Below, in pieces: positions 1-6,984 of a DNA stretch of 14,712 nt. The notes below the pieces were generated by a model that had not been told where the DNA came from, made no database searches, and saw only the letters and a list, made by a program, of their open reading frames with translations. Origin of the DNA: Bacteroidia bacterium. GTDB taxonomy: Bacteria > Bacteroidota > Bacteroidia > AKYH767-A > OLB10. The position numbers and the translations under genes were made by a program. Every line of letters starts with the position of its first letter. Positions within the stretch are counted from its first letter, which is position 1. The DNA lies in contig JANWID010000188.1 in assembly GCA_025450095.1 (NCBI GenBank), positions 1 to 14,712 of the forward strand, read 5' to 3'.

Positions 1-1291
1 CGTCGTCACTGATGGATTCAAGCGTACACTCGTATTCACGGTTAATAAGGGATGCGTCATATGGGACACGCACTTTCACATAATTCCGTGTAAAGCCATG
101 CATCCATCCGGCTTTATTATCAGCTTCGAAAAGTACGCTTTCCATTTTGCCACGCTGTGATTCATAAAACTGATGCAACTTTTTTTCTGAAAGTATACGA
201 AGTCTCTTATTGCGTTCCTTTCTTGTAACAATAGGAACGATTTCACTCATTTCGGCAGCCAGGGTATGATCACGCTCAGAGTATGTGAAAACATGCAGGT
301 ACGAAATATCCAGATCCTTCAGGAAATTATATGTCTCGAGAAACATTTCTTCAGTTTCTCCCGGGAAACCGGTAATTACATCAACACCAATACAGGCCTG
401 TGGCATTTTTGCTTTGATGCGATACACTTTTTCGCGGTATAATTCGCTTCGGTAACGACGACGCATTTTTCCCAGTATTGCATCGGAACCGCTTTGAAGT
501 GGAATATGAAAATGCGGAACAAATACTTTTGATTTTGCAACAAGATCAATAATGGAATCTTCCAATAGATTGGGTTCAATGGATGAAATACGGATCCGGT
601 TGATTCCTTCCAGGGTGTCGAGAGCTTTTGAAAGCTCATAAAAACTGGATTCCCTTTTTCCTGACTGTATATTATAAATTCCGAAATCACCCAGGTTAAC
701 ACCTGTTAAAACGAGCTCCTTTGCACCTTGTGCAATGAGTTGATTCGCTTCTTCAATTACATTTTCAAGAGTGTTGCTACGACTGGAACCACGTGCAAGC
801 GGAATGGTGCAAAAACTGCAGCTATAATCGCAGCCATCCTGAACTTTTAAAAATACCCGTGTACGGTCACCGGCTGTCCATGAACTGTTGTAAGATTGCA
901 CTTCTGATATATCACAGGCTTTAACAAGCGGATTGCCTTTCACCAAAAGCTGATCAATGTAGTTAGCAGCATTAAATTTTTCATTGGCGCCAAGCACCAG
1001 ATCAACACCCGGTATGGCGGAAATTTCATCAGGTTTCAATTGCGCAAAGCAACCGGTAACAGCTATTATTGCTTCGGGGTTAATGGCCAATGCCCGTGAA
1101 ACTATAGAGCGGCACTCACGGTCTGCATTTTCCGTAACGGAGCAGGTGTTGATCAGAAAAACATCCGGTTGATCGTGAAATTCAACCTTTACATAACCGG
1201 CACCGGTCAGTTGCCGGCCTATGGCGGATGTTTCCGCGAAATTCAGCTTGCAACCCAGCGTGTGAAATGCAATACTGCGGTTCCGGTTCAT
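1..1291 (-). CDS. mtaB: tRNA t6A37 methylthiotransferase MtaB (C-terminus cut by window edge)
   Basis: A radical-SAM methylthiotransferase that converts N6-threonylcarbamoyladenosine at tRNA position 37 to its 2-methylthio form in the cytoplasm, supporting decoding of ANN codons. I translated 430 codons with no stop. The N-terminal MTTase domain shows its three cluster cysteines (C14 in HTLGCKLN, C50 in INTCSVT, C81 in TGCFAQ). The radical-SAM domain carries C154, C158 and C161 in CDYSCSFC, followed by a GVNLGDFG stretch, the HIPLQSGSD motif and VDVITGFPGET. The last ~45 residues look like the start of a TRAM RNA-binding domain, so little is missing compared with the usual 430-450 residues. 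HTLGCKLN and the overall pattern favour MtaB over MiaB or RimO. ATG at 1291 is the only plausible start; a TACTTTTG element lies 4 nt upstream of it. The gene diverges from the solute-binding protein gene. Confidence 0.9.
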   Translation of the reverse strand, partial: MNRNRSIAFHTLGCKLNFAETSAIGRQLTGAGYVKVEFHDQPDVFLINTCSVTENADRECRSIVSRALAINPEAIIAVTGCFAQLKPDEISAIPGVDLVLGANEKFNAANYIDQLLVKGNPLVKACDISEVQSYNSSWTAGDRTRVFLKVQDGCDYSCSFCTIPLARGSSRSNTLENVIEEANQLIAQGAKELVLTGVNLGDFGIYNIQSGKRESSFYELSKALDTLEGINRIRISSIEPNLLEDSIIDLVAKSKVFVPHFHIPLQSGSDAILGKMRRRYRSELYREKVYRIKAKMPQACIGVDVITGFPGETEEMFLETYNFLKDLDISYLHVFTYSERDHTLAAEMSEIVPIVTRKERNKRLRILSEKKLHQFYESQRGKMESVLFEADNKAGWMHGFTRNYVKVRVPYDASLINREYECTLESISDD

Positions 1292-1295
1292 GGCG

Positions 1296-1303
1296 CAAAA
1301 GTA
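1296..1303 (-). promoter_or_regulatory. Candidate -7 element (TACTTTTG) of mtaB
   Basis: Read on the minus strand, TACTTTTG matches the Bacteroidota -7 consensus TAnnTTTG exactly and sits 4 nt before the mtaB ATG. No convincing -33 TTG is visible at the expected distance, so this is tentative. If real, transcription would start at or next to the start codon. Confidence 0.4.
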
Positions 1304-1349
1304 ATAAAAAACGTCCAGCATGAGGTCTGAAAGGATCACCGAAAAAGGC

Positions 1350-1357
1350 TATTTTCG
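1350..1357 (+). promoter_or_regulatory. Candidate -7 element (TATTTTCG) of the solute-binding lipoprotein gene
   Basis: TATTTTCG differs from TAnnTTTG at one position and ends 4 nt before the ATG at 1362, the same geometry as at mtaB on the other strand. It lies inside the longest possible reading frame, and so argues for the internal start at 1362. No good -33 element is seen; confidence is low. Confidence 0.3.
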
Positions 1358-1361
1358 CCGC

Positions 1362-3005
1362 ATGATGCGACTGGCACTGACCGTTTTACTTTTCAGCATT
1401 CTGCTTGCAGGATGTGGTAACAACACAAAAAAGAATGCTTCGGGAAAGACAGTTTTTCGGTATAATGAAGCTTCTGGCATTTCATCGCTTGATCCGGCAT
1501 TTGCAAAGGGCCAGGCTGATATCTGGGCATGCAATCAACTTTTTAATGGCCTGGTACAGATGAATGATCAACTTGAAGTTATTCCCTGTATCGCGCAAAG
1601 CTGGCACATTTCAGAAAACGGTACCATTTATACATTTCATCTTCGTCACGATGTCTTCTTTCATATTGACAAAGTATTCGGCGCAAAGAAAACACGCGCA
1701 GTGACTGCTGCCGATTTCGTCTTTAGCTTCAACCGGATCCTGGATCCTAAAACTGCATCACCGGGCTCATGGGTTTTCAATTATGTCGCTGTTGATTCCC
1801 TTTCGGAGAAAGCAATGTTTAAAGCTATTGATGATTCCACGTTCACAATTACTTTGAAAAATCCCTTCCCTCCTTTTTTAGGTATTCTCACTTCCCCTTA
1901 TTGTTCTGTGGTTCCTCAGGAAGCAATTACGGAGTACGGAAAAGATTTCCGGAAGCATCCGGTTGGAACAGGTCCGTTTCAATTCAACTTATGGGAAGAT
2001 CGAACCCAACTCATTTATCATAAAAATGAGAATTATTTTGAAACCGAAAACAACAACCGCCTTCCCTACTTTGACGCTGTTTCCATTTCATTTATCACTG
2101 ACCGGCAGGCAGCATTCCTGGAATTTGTAAAAGGCAACCTCGATTTTGTTTCCGGAATCGATGCAAGCTATAAAGATGAATTGCTGACGCGTGATGGACA
2201 TCTTCGTCCCAAGTATAAGGATCGTTTTCGCATGGAGACCGGGAAATACCTGAACACAGAGTATATGGGCTTTATGACGGATTCAACACTGCCTGATTTT
2301 AAAAATCATCCATTACTGAAACCTGCAATCCGCAAAGCAATTAATTACGGTTTCGATCGCAAAAGAATGATCACCTACCTGCGGAATGGTATCGGTACTC
2401 CGGGAGTTTATGGCATGGTGCCACCGGGACTTCCATCGTTTGATTCAGTAAGTGTAAAGGGCTTTAATTACAATCCCGCAAAAACAGCTGGGCTGCTCTC
2501 TGAAGCCGGATATCCGGGAGGCAAGGGATTACCCGAAATTGTAATGTCGACAACACGCGAATACCAGGACTTGTGTGAATTTATTCAGGGACAGCTTTCA
2601 GAATCAGGGATCACAATAAAATTAGAAGTTAACCAGGGTGCAGCGCATCGCGAAATGGTAGCTAAGCAAAAACTGGTATTTTTCCGTGCTTCATGGATTG
2701 CCGATTATCCCGATGCTGAAAATTACCTGTCGCTTTTTTATAGTCCCAATTTTGCTCCCATCGGACCAAATTATACGCATTACAAATCAAAAGCTTTTGA
2801 CGGTCTATATAATGAAGCCGTAAAAACTGTGGATGACAGTACGCGTTATCGTTTATACCAGGAAATGGACAGCCTTATAATCAAAGATGCACAAGTCGCA
2901 GTGCTTTACTACGACCAGGTAGTAAGACTGGTTCAGAACGATATTTCCGGGTTGGGGAATAACGCGATGAATTTGTTAAGTATCAAAAAGGCTAAAAAAA
3001 AGTAG
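1362..3005 (+). CDS. Peptide-type ABC transporter substrate-binding lipoprotein (SBP family 5)
   Basis: A periplasmic-side solute receptor of the family 5 extracellular binding proteins (OppA/DppA type), which deliver peptides or similar solutes to an ABC permease. The frame is open from an ATG at 1320, but the start at 1362 (or 1365) is preferred because it begins a clean lipoprotein signal MMRLALTVLLFSILLAG followed by C18. Family marks include the N-terminal GISSLDPAFAKGQADI region, the ADFVFSFNRILDP segment with HPVGTGPFQF downstream, and the late AIRKAINYGFDR and ASWIADYPDAENYL stretches. The length of 547 residues is normal. No permease or ATPase gene is adjacent, so it is an orphan receptor here and the substrate is unknown. 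The gene ends at an imperfect palindrome and converges on the PD40 gene. Confidence 0.85.
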   Translation: MMRLALTVLLFSILLAGCGNNTKKNASGKTVFRYNEASGISSLDPAFAKGQADIWACNQLFNGLVQMNDQLEVIPCIAQSWHISENGTIYTFHLRHDVFFHIDKVFGAKKTRAVTAADFVFSFNRILDPKTASPGSWVFNYVAVDSLSEKAMFKAIDDSTFTITLKNPFPPFLGILTSPYCSVVPQEAITEYGKDFRKHPVGTGPFQFNLWEDRTQLIYHKNENYFETENNNRLPYFDAVSISFITDRQAAFLEFVKGNLDFVSGIDASYKDELLTRDGHLRPKYKDRFRMETGKYLNTEYMGFMTDSTLPDFKNHPLLKPAIRKAINYGFDRKRMITYLRNGIGTPGVYGMVPPGLPSFDSVSVKGFNYNPAKTAGLLSEAGYPGGKGLPEIVMSTTREYQDLCEFIQGQLSESGITIKLEVNQGAAHREMVAKQKLVFFRASWIADYPDAENYLSLFYSPNFAPIGPNYTHYKSKAFDGLYNEAVKTVDDSTRYRLYQEMDSLIIKDAQVAVLYYDQVVRLVQNDISGLGNNAMNLLSIKKAKKK

Positions 3006-3007
3006 CC

Positions 3008-3086
3008 AGCCTGCAGTCGGCAGTCAGCAGTTTTAATTACTTATTTCCCTTTTAAACAGTTGACTGGCGGCTGCAAACTGCAGGCT
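3008..3086. repeat. Imperfect palindrome with 7-bp tandem units between convergent genes
   Basis: The ten-base arms AGCCTGCAGT (3008-3017) and ACTGCAGGCT (3077-3086) are perfect inverted copies. The pairing continues inward imperfectly, allowing a 7-nt insertion in the right arm: CGGCAGTCAGCAG on the left resembles the complement of the right-hand CTGACTGGCGG side. The left arm holds three successive heptamers, GCAGTCG, GCAGTCA and GCAGTTT (3013-3033). It fills almost the whole gap between two convergent genes, so a role as a bidirectional terminator or mRNA 3' end is possible. It may also be a dispersed genomic repeat. Confidence 0.7.
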
Positions 3087-3093
3087 GTCGACT

Positions 3094-4197
3094 TCAGTCC
3101 ACCCATTCTGCGATAAACAAATTGGTATCGTGCGTACCATTGTTATTCCTGTTCGAGGAAAAAATCAATTTCTTTCCGTCAAAGCTGAACATAGGGAACG
3201 CATCGAAGAAACCATCAAAAGTGATTTGTTCAAGGTTTTTTCCATCGATATCGATCATGTACAGGTTGAAAGGAAGTCCGCGGGTAGCTTTATGATTGGA
3301 AGAGAAAATAACCTTTTTACCTGAAGGATGAAAGAACGGTGCCCAGTTGGCTTGTCCGAGTTGTGTAAGCTGGCGGAGTTCGGAACCATCGGCATTACAG
3401 GTATATAATTCCATGTTAGTAGGCATTACCAGGCCTTCTGCCAGTAGTTCTTTATAAACTTTAATATCCTCCTCAGTTTGTGGTCGCGATGCTCTGAAAA
3501 TTAATTTGGATCCATCGGGTGAGAAAAACGCACCTCCGTCGTAACCCAAACCAAATGTGATCTGTTTTACATTGCTTCCATCAATATCCATTGTGTATAA
3601 TTCCAGGTCGCCGGAACGCATGCTGGTAAAAACGATTTTGTCACCTTTGGGAGATACGGTAGCCTCAGCATCATAACCTGGAGTGTTCGTTAGTTGTTTG
3701 ATAATTTCACCCTGGAGATTTGCCACAAAAATGTCGTAGGAAGGATAAATTGACCAGACATATTTCCCATCACTTCTTTTTGGTGGAACGACAGGACAAT
3801 TGTGATCAGCCAGGTGGGTTGAAGCATAGATGATAGTAGAGTCACCAGGCATGAAATACGAACATGTTGTGCGTCCATCTCCGGAACTGATCGCTCTGGG
3901 TCTGCTATTTTTCATATCAGAAGAAGCAAGTTCCTCCATATAAATCTGATCGCACTGATCGCCCCATGTTTTATTGGTTGCCTGGAAAGTGATTTTTTTG
4001 TTATCGAAGCTGAAGTAGGCCTCTGCATTGTCTCCGCCAAAAGTCAGCTGCTTAATATTTTTAAGATGTTTTTCCTGGGGATAAATCATCACATTGCCTG
4101 GAGCCTGTGTGGCAGCAACCTTATTGGTATCCGCTCCATGACCAAAAGCGAGTATCATGTTAAATAACAGCAAATTAGCTAACAAAATCTTTTTCAT
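3094..4197 (-). CDS. Secreted TolB-like PD40 beta-propeller protein
   Basis: A 367-residue protein with an N-terminal signal peptide (MKKILLANLLLFNMILAFG), so exported to the periplasm or envelope. The body is made of WD40-like PD40 (TolB C-terminal type) blades. Repeats of the form QLTNTPGYDAEATVSPKGDKIVF, each pairing a line on reading state with a (F)SPDG/FSFDG-K-(I/L)-(I/V)F-S/T motif, recur near residues 50-75, 170-200, 210-240, 275-305 and 320-350. Phrases such as LYTMDIDGSNVKQITFG and LYMIDIDGKNLEQITFDG are typical of the family. There is no TolB N-terminal domain and no peptidase domain, so it is a stand-alone propeller, probably a protein- or ligand-binding scaffold; the partner is unknown. 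A candidate promoter lies just upstream. Confidence 0.8.
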   Translation of the reverse strand: MKKILLANLLLFNMILAFGHGADTNKVAATQAPGNVMIYPQEKHLKNIKQLTFGGDNAEAYFSFDNKKITFQATNKTWGDQCDQIYMEELASSDMKNSRPRAISSGDGRTTCSYFMPGDSTIIYASTHLADHNCPVVPPKRSDGKYVWSIYPSYDIFVANLQGEIIKQLTNTPGYDAEATVSPKGDKIVFTSMRSGDLELYTMDIDGSNVKQITFGLGYDGGAFFSPDGSKLIFRASRPQTEEDIKVYKELLAEGLVMPTNMELYTCNADGSELRQLTQLGQANWAPFFHPSGKKVIFSSNHKATRGLPFNLYMIDIDGKNLEQITFDGFFDAFPMFSFDGKKLIFSSNRNNNGTHDTNLFIAEWVD

Positions 4198-4222
4198 AAA
4201 ATGGCGTGGGTTATTCAGTCTG

Positions 4223-4256
4223 CGAAGGTAGAACCAGGTTATTTCTTAATTGTCAA
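4223..4256 (-). promoter_or_regulatory. Candidate promoter of the PD40 propeller gene
   Basis: On the minus strand TTGACA (4251-4256) is followed after 20 nt by TACCTTCG (4223-4230), one mismatch from the Bacteroidota -7 consensus TAnnTTTG. The predicted transcript would start about 20 nt before the ATG at 4197. The spacing equals that of the pstB promoter in this window. Confidence 0.5.
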
Positions 4257-4291
4257 TCCTTTGTAAAAAAGAGGTTCCTGAACTTCCCGAC

Positions 4292-4322
4292 TTGCTTTTT
4301 CCTTTTCTGGAGGCTATCTTTG
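4292..4322 (+). promoter_or_regulatory. Candidate promoter of the ECF sigma factor gene, with a ~160-nt leader
   Basis: TTG (4292-4294) and the exact -7 consensus TATCTTTG (4315-4322) are separated by 20 nt. The predicted start lies near 4328, leaving an untranslated leader of about 160 nt before the ATG at 4491. The leader is AT-rich and contains a direct repeat, CATCAT(cg)TTAAA at 4374-4386 and again at 4387-4397. I see no known riboswitch or strong hairpin in it. This promoter diverges from that of the PD40 gene 36 bp away. Confidence 0.6.
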
Positions 4323-4490
4323 AATAATTAAATTTTTATTTTATTTAACCCATTGAGGCAATAAACGTACAAGCATCATCGTTAAACATCATTAAAATCC
4401 ATTTTCACTAACACACAAAATCCAGAAAACGCATAGATATACTCTACTCTGAACACACTTATTGAGTTTTAACCTGTAAACAGAGGGACT

Positions 4491-5075
4491 ATGCAAAACA
4501 CGGATGTTTGTGACAACGAACTAATTACTCGATTTCTGCAGGGCGACGAAAAGTGCCTTGAAACGCTGATTACCAGACACCAGCGTAAAATTTTCACTTC
4601 CATCCTCCTATTAGTAAAAGACAAAGAACTTGCGGAAGATCTTTTCCAGGAGACGTTCATTAAAGTTATAAACACTTTACGATCAGGTAATTACCATGAG
4701 GAGGGGAAATTTCTGCCATGGGTGATTCGTATTGGGCATAACCTGGTGATCGACTATTTCAGGAAGCAAAAACGCATGCCGATGGTTAGGGACACTGAAG
4801 ATTATAATGTAATGGATTCCTTGAGATTAACTGACGATAATATTGAGGATAAGATGGTTATCAATCAAATCCATACTGAAATCCGGCAACTCATCGAATT
4901 CCTTCCTTTCGATCAGCGCGAAGTGGTGATCATGAGGCATTACGGTGATCTGAGCTTTAAAGAAATTGCCGAAAGTACCAATGTCAGCATCAATACCAGC
5001 CTGGGAAGGATGCGTTATGCCCTGATCAACCTCCGAAAGTTCATCAAGGAAAAACAGCTGGTGCTTGTAAAATAA
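4491..5075 (+). CDS. ECF-type sigma-70 RNA polymerase sigma factor
   Basis: A 194-residue group IV sigma factor that redirects RNA polymerase to its own promoter set. Region 2 spans roughly residues 20-95: the helix KDKELAEDLFQETFIKVI carries the DLFQETF core-binding signature, and FLPWVIRIGHNLVIDYFRKQKR is the -10-recognition part. A short acidic linker follows. Region 4 (about 137-187) shows LPFDQREVVIMRHYGDLSFKEIAE and the helix-turn-helix VSINTSLGRMRYALINLRKF for the -35 element. There are no extra C-terminal domains. The start ATG has a purine-rich AGAGGG 4-5 nt upstream, unusually SD-like for this phylum. It is followed after 64 nt by a small soluble protein and then nth, so a link to a stress or DNA-damage response is possible but only inferred. 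Confidence 0.92.
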   Translation: MQNTDVCDNELITRFLQGDEKCLETLITRHQRKIFTSILLLVKDKELAEDLFQETFIKVINTLRSGNYHEEGKFLPWVIRIGHNLVIDYFRKQKRMPMVRDTEDYNVMDSLRLTDDNIEDKMVINQIHTEIRQLIEFLPFDQREVVIMRHYGDLSFKEIAESTNVSINTSLGRMRYALINLRKFIKEKQLVLVK

Positions 5076-5139
5076 TTTCGATTGCACATACTTTTCATTT
5101 AGAGGCGGCGTTTATGAGATAAACATAAACAAGCTGCTG

Positions 5140-5358
5140 ATGAGCAAAACTTCTACAACTGAAAAATTAATTCTTTATCTCTTTAACGAAACCGGCCTTT
5201 CGGAAACAGTGCTGATACAACGCGCCATTGATACCGATGAGGAGGTTGAAATAGAATTTATAAACATTAAGAGAGCTTTTCGTTATCTCGACCGCGCATT
5301 GGTTGATCCTTCCCCACGCTGCCTTTCGAATATCATGAAATACGCGATTGGAAATTAA
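5140..5358 (+). CDS. Small conserved-looking protein downstream of the ECF sigma factor
   Basis: A 72-residue soluble protein with no signal peptide or membrane segment. It is predicted mostly helical: an N-terminal STTEKLILYLFNETGLSE, an acidic middle (IDTDEEVEIEFINIKRAF) and RYLDRALVDPSPRCLSNIMKYA at the end. It lies 64 nt after the sigma gene on the same strand and is probably co-transcribed. I do not recognise a named domain. Small cytoplasmic partners of ECF sigma factors are known, so an anti-sigma or accessory role is a reasonable guess, but nothing in the sequence proves it; there is no zinc-binding ZAS motif (HX3CX2C), as only one cysteine is present. An AT-rich hairpin follows the stop codon almost directly. 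Confidence 0.65.
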   Translation: MSKTSTTEKLILYLFNETGLSETVLIQRAIDTDEEVEIEFINIKRAFRYLDRALVDPSPRCLSNIMKYAIGN

Positions 5359-5361
5359 TCA

Positions 5362-5480
5362 ATGATTTTTATGATTTTTATGATCTATTATGATAAAAAA
5401 ATTATGATTAATTGAAGAAGTTCTGTTGAACTATCTTATAAATCATAATAAATCTATCATAAGTGATCATAAAATATCAT
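5362..5480. repeat. Long AT-rich inverted repeat built of ATGAT units
   Basis: The left arm (5371-5423) and right arm (5428-5480) are both 53 nt and pair imperfectly around a TGTT loop. The innermost stem is AGTTC/GAACT, and shared blocks such as ATGATC, TTATGATA and TTATGATT are kept on both sides with one-base slips. The left end starts with a tandem of ATGATTTTT (5362-5370, 5371-5379) plus a further ATGAT. The structure fills the gap between the 72-residue ORF and nth, and its outer right end overlaps the nth start codon. It may act as a transcript end, an RNA-stability element or a translational control; it may also be a dispersed repeat. Confidence 0.75.
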
Positions 5481-6168
5481 GATTATCAAATCAATTAAGG
5501 AGCGTTACGAGGCATTTGTTTCGTATTTCAGTACACATATGCCGGTTGCTGAAACGGAGCTGGAATACCGAAATCCTTACGAACTGCTGGTAGCTGTAAT
5601 TCTTTCGGCACAATGCACCGACAAGCGGGTGAACATGGTGATGCCTGGCTTTTTAAAAGCTTTTCCCGATCCATACACACTTGCAGTTGCAAAACCGGAG
5701 ACTATTTTTCCGCACATCAAAAGCATCAGCTATCCAAATAATAAATCAAAGAATTTAGCTGGTATGGCCAGGATGCTGACTGAGAAATTCGGAGGCGTGG
5801 TACCCCCTGAAACGGAACAACTCATGGAACTTCCCGGTGTTGGAAGAAAAACCGCTAATGTAATTGCTTCTGTTATCTACGAAAAGCCTGCAATGGCTGT
5901 CGATACCCATGTTTTCAGGGTTGCAAACCGTATCGGACTTACCAACAATGCACGTACGCCGTTAGCAACCGAAAAACAACTGGTAAAACACCTTCCCGAA
6001 AGTGTTATACATAAGGCTCACCATTGGCTTATCCTTCATGGCCGATACGTTTGCATTGCACGAAAACCAAAATGCGACGAATGCGGCATCACTCATTTTT
6101 GTAAATATTTCAAGACCCAGGTGCAAAAACCAAAAACAGTATCAGGCACAAAAAAAATTGTGAAATAA
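5479..6168 (+). CDS. nth: Endonuclease III (bifunctional DNA glycosylase/AP lyase)
   Basis: A base-excision-repair enzyme that removes oxidised pyrimidines and nicks the resulting abasic site. The 229-residue protein has the helix-hairpin-helix motif LPGVGRKTAN at 118-127 with the catalytic lysine K124, and the catalytic aspartate D142 in AVDTHVFRVANR; the 18-residue spacing between them equals that of E. coli K120/D138. The C-terminal [4Fe-4S] cluster ligands are C192, C199, C202 and C208 in the standard CX6CX2CX5C order. The only suitable start is the ATG at 5479, which gives an N-terminus of normal length (IKERYEAFVSYF before MPVAETEL) but lies at the outer end of the ATGAT hairpin, leaving no room for a conventional ribosome site. 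It could be the third gene of a unit with the sigma factor, or be expressed independently. Confidence 0.95.
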   Translation: MIIKSIKERYEAFVSYFSTHMPVAETELEYRNPYELLVAVILSAQCTDKRVNMVMPGFLKAFPDPYTLAVAKPETIFPHIKSISYPNNKSKNLAGMARMLTEKFGGVVPPETEQLMELPGVGRKTANVIASVIYEKPAMAVDTHVFRVANRIGLTNNARTPLATEKQLVKHLPESVIHKAHHWLILHGRYVCIARKPKCDECGITHFCKYFKTQVQKPKTVSGTKKIVK

Positions 6169-6211
6169 TCAGGTGCTGATGATGGTCATGCCTTTTCTTA
6201 AAGTTTTTTCA

Positions 6212-6219
6212 CATATTTG
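6212..6219 (+). promoter_or_regulatory. Weak candidate -7 element of the haem lipoprotein operon
   Basis: CATATTTG is one mismatch from TAnnTTTG and ends 20 nt before the ATG at 6240. A matching -33 TTG is not clear; the T-rich stretch at 6192-6209 is the only upstream candidate. The 71-nt gap after nth otherwise contains no obvious terminator. Confidence 0.3.
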
Positions 6220-6239
6220 TTAGCCGAAATTTTCTGGTT

Positions 6240-6611
6240 ATGATGAAATCTTTATTTGCAATAGCTGTTTTCGTGGTAATTGCAGCTTTGAGTTTACCTG
6301 GTTGCATGACCGAACCAGACCTGGAGAATTATCCTACTGTAAGTTTCAGTAACGATGTTATGCTGATTATTGCCACCAATTGCAACCAGCCTGGTTGTCA
6401 TGGAGGCATTGAAACAGAAGAATTCAGCCTGACTACTTATGATGAAGTAATGGCTAATGTGAAAGCCGGAAATGGCAGGAAAAGCAAGCTTTACAGGATA
6501 ATCACAGGACGTGAAGATGAAATAATGCCTCCTGAACCTTTAAGTATGTTAACTGATGACCAGATCCGAACTATTTTTGTTTGGATTGAACAGGGAGCGC
6601 CCAATAATTAA
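6240..6611 (+). CDS. Small lipoprotein with a CX4CH haem-like motif (cytochrome c-like)
   Basis: A 123-residue lipoprotein: signal MMKSLFAIAVFVVIAALSLPG with the lipid-modified C22. The mature part is short and contains NCNQPGCHGG, that is C48-X4-C53-H54, a spaced-out variant of the CXXCH covalent haem site. M96 in IMPPEP is well placed to be the distal axial ligand, followed by the C-terminal helix LTDDQIRTIFVWIEQGAP, which has the class I cytochrome ending (I..WI..G). This pattern fits the small cytochrome-like domains common in Bacteroidota envelope lipoproteins. The next gene, 5 nt away, encodes a relative with the same plan, and an outer-membrane barrel follows. Haem attachment is inferred, not proven; with an altered spacing the cysteines could instead form a disulfide or bind a metal. 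Confidence 0.75.
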   Translation: MMKSLFAIAVFVVIAALSLPGCMTEPDLENYPTVSFSNDVMLIIATNCNQPGCHGGIETEEFSLTTYDEVMANVKAGNGRKSKLYRIITGREDEIMPPEPLSMLTDDQIRTIFVWIEQGAPNN

Positions 6612-6616
6612 CCATT

Positions 6617-6982
6617 ATGAATAAATTAATAGTTCTTTTCAGCGGATTGCTGACTCTGTCTGCCTGCTACTACGATAACAATTCCGAGCTTCATCCCGCA
6701 GCAGGGATAAACAACGTATGCGATACCGTTAATATAACATACACCAATCATATCGGTCCGATATACAGCGCTTATTGTGTAAACGGATGTCATAGCTTTA
6801 TCGTTGCAGAAAGTGGAATTGTGCTGGAAACCTTTGACATGGCAATTTTGGCTGATGATGGTGAAATGATTGCCGCTATTGAACATACGGGACCATTCCC
6901 CATGCCACAGGCTGCTCCCAAACTGAGCGAATGCAACATAAATCAGATCAAGCTCTGGATTCAAAATGGAAAACCTGAATAA
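6617..6982 (+). CDS. Second small lipoprotein with a CX3CH haem-like motif
   Basis: A 121-residue lipoprotein with signal MNKLIVLFSGLLTLSA and lipid-modified C17. It parallels the upstream gene: ITYTNHIGPIYSAYC leads into C54-X3-C58-H59 (CVNGCH), M96 in FPMPQ corresponds to the MPP methionine of its neighbour, and it ends in CNINQIKLWIQNGKPE, matching the I..WI..G ending. Two further cysteines, C35 and C106, have no counterpart upstream and could make a disulfide. The two proteins are probably ancient duplicates with different spacing of the haem-site cysteines. It sits 5 nt after the first lipoprotein gene and 2 nt before the barrel gene, so all three are surely co-transcribed. The role is unknown; an electron-transfer function at the outer membrane is inferred. 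Confidence 0.7.
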   Translation: MNKLIVLFSGLLTLSACYYDNNSELHPAAGINNVCDTVNITYTNHIGPIYSAYCVNGCHSFIVAESGIVLETFDMAILADDGEMIAAIEHTGPFPMPQAAPKLSECNINQIKLWIQNGKPE

Positions 6983-6984
6983 CT

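Noticed and set aside
376..702. A 108-codon minus-strand frame at the left end
   Set aside because: It lies out of frame within mtaB, whose conserved motifs run through the same bases.
3008..3033. Short repeats at 3008-3033 as a CRISPR or VNTR array
   Set aside because: Only about three degenerate 7-bp units with no spacers and no cas genes; better described as a palindromic intergenic element.
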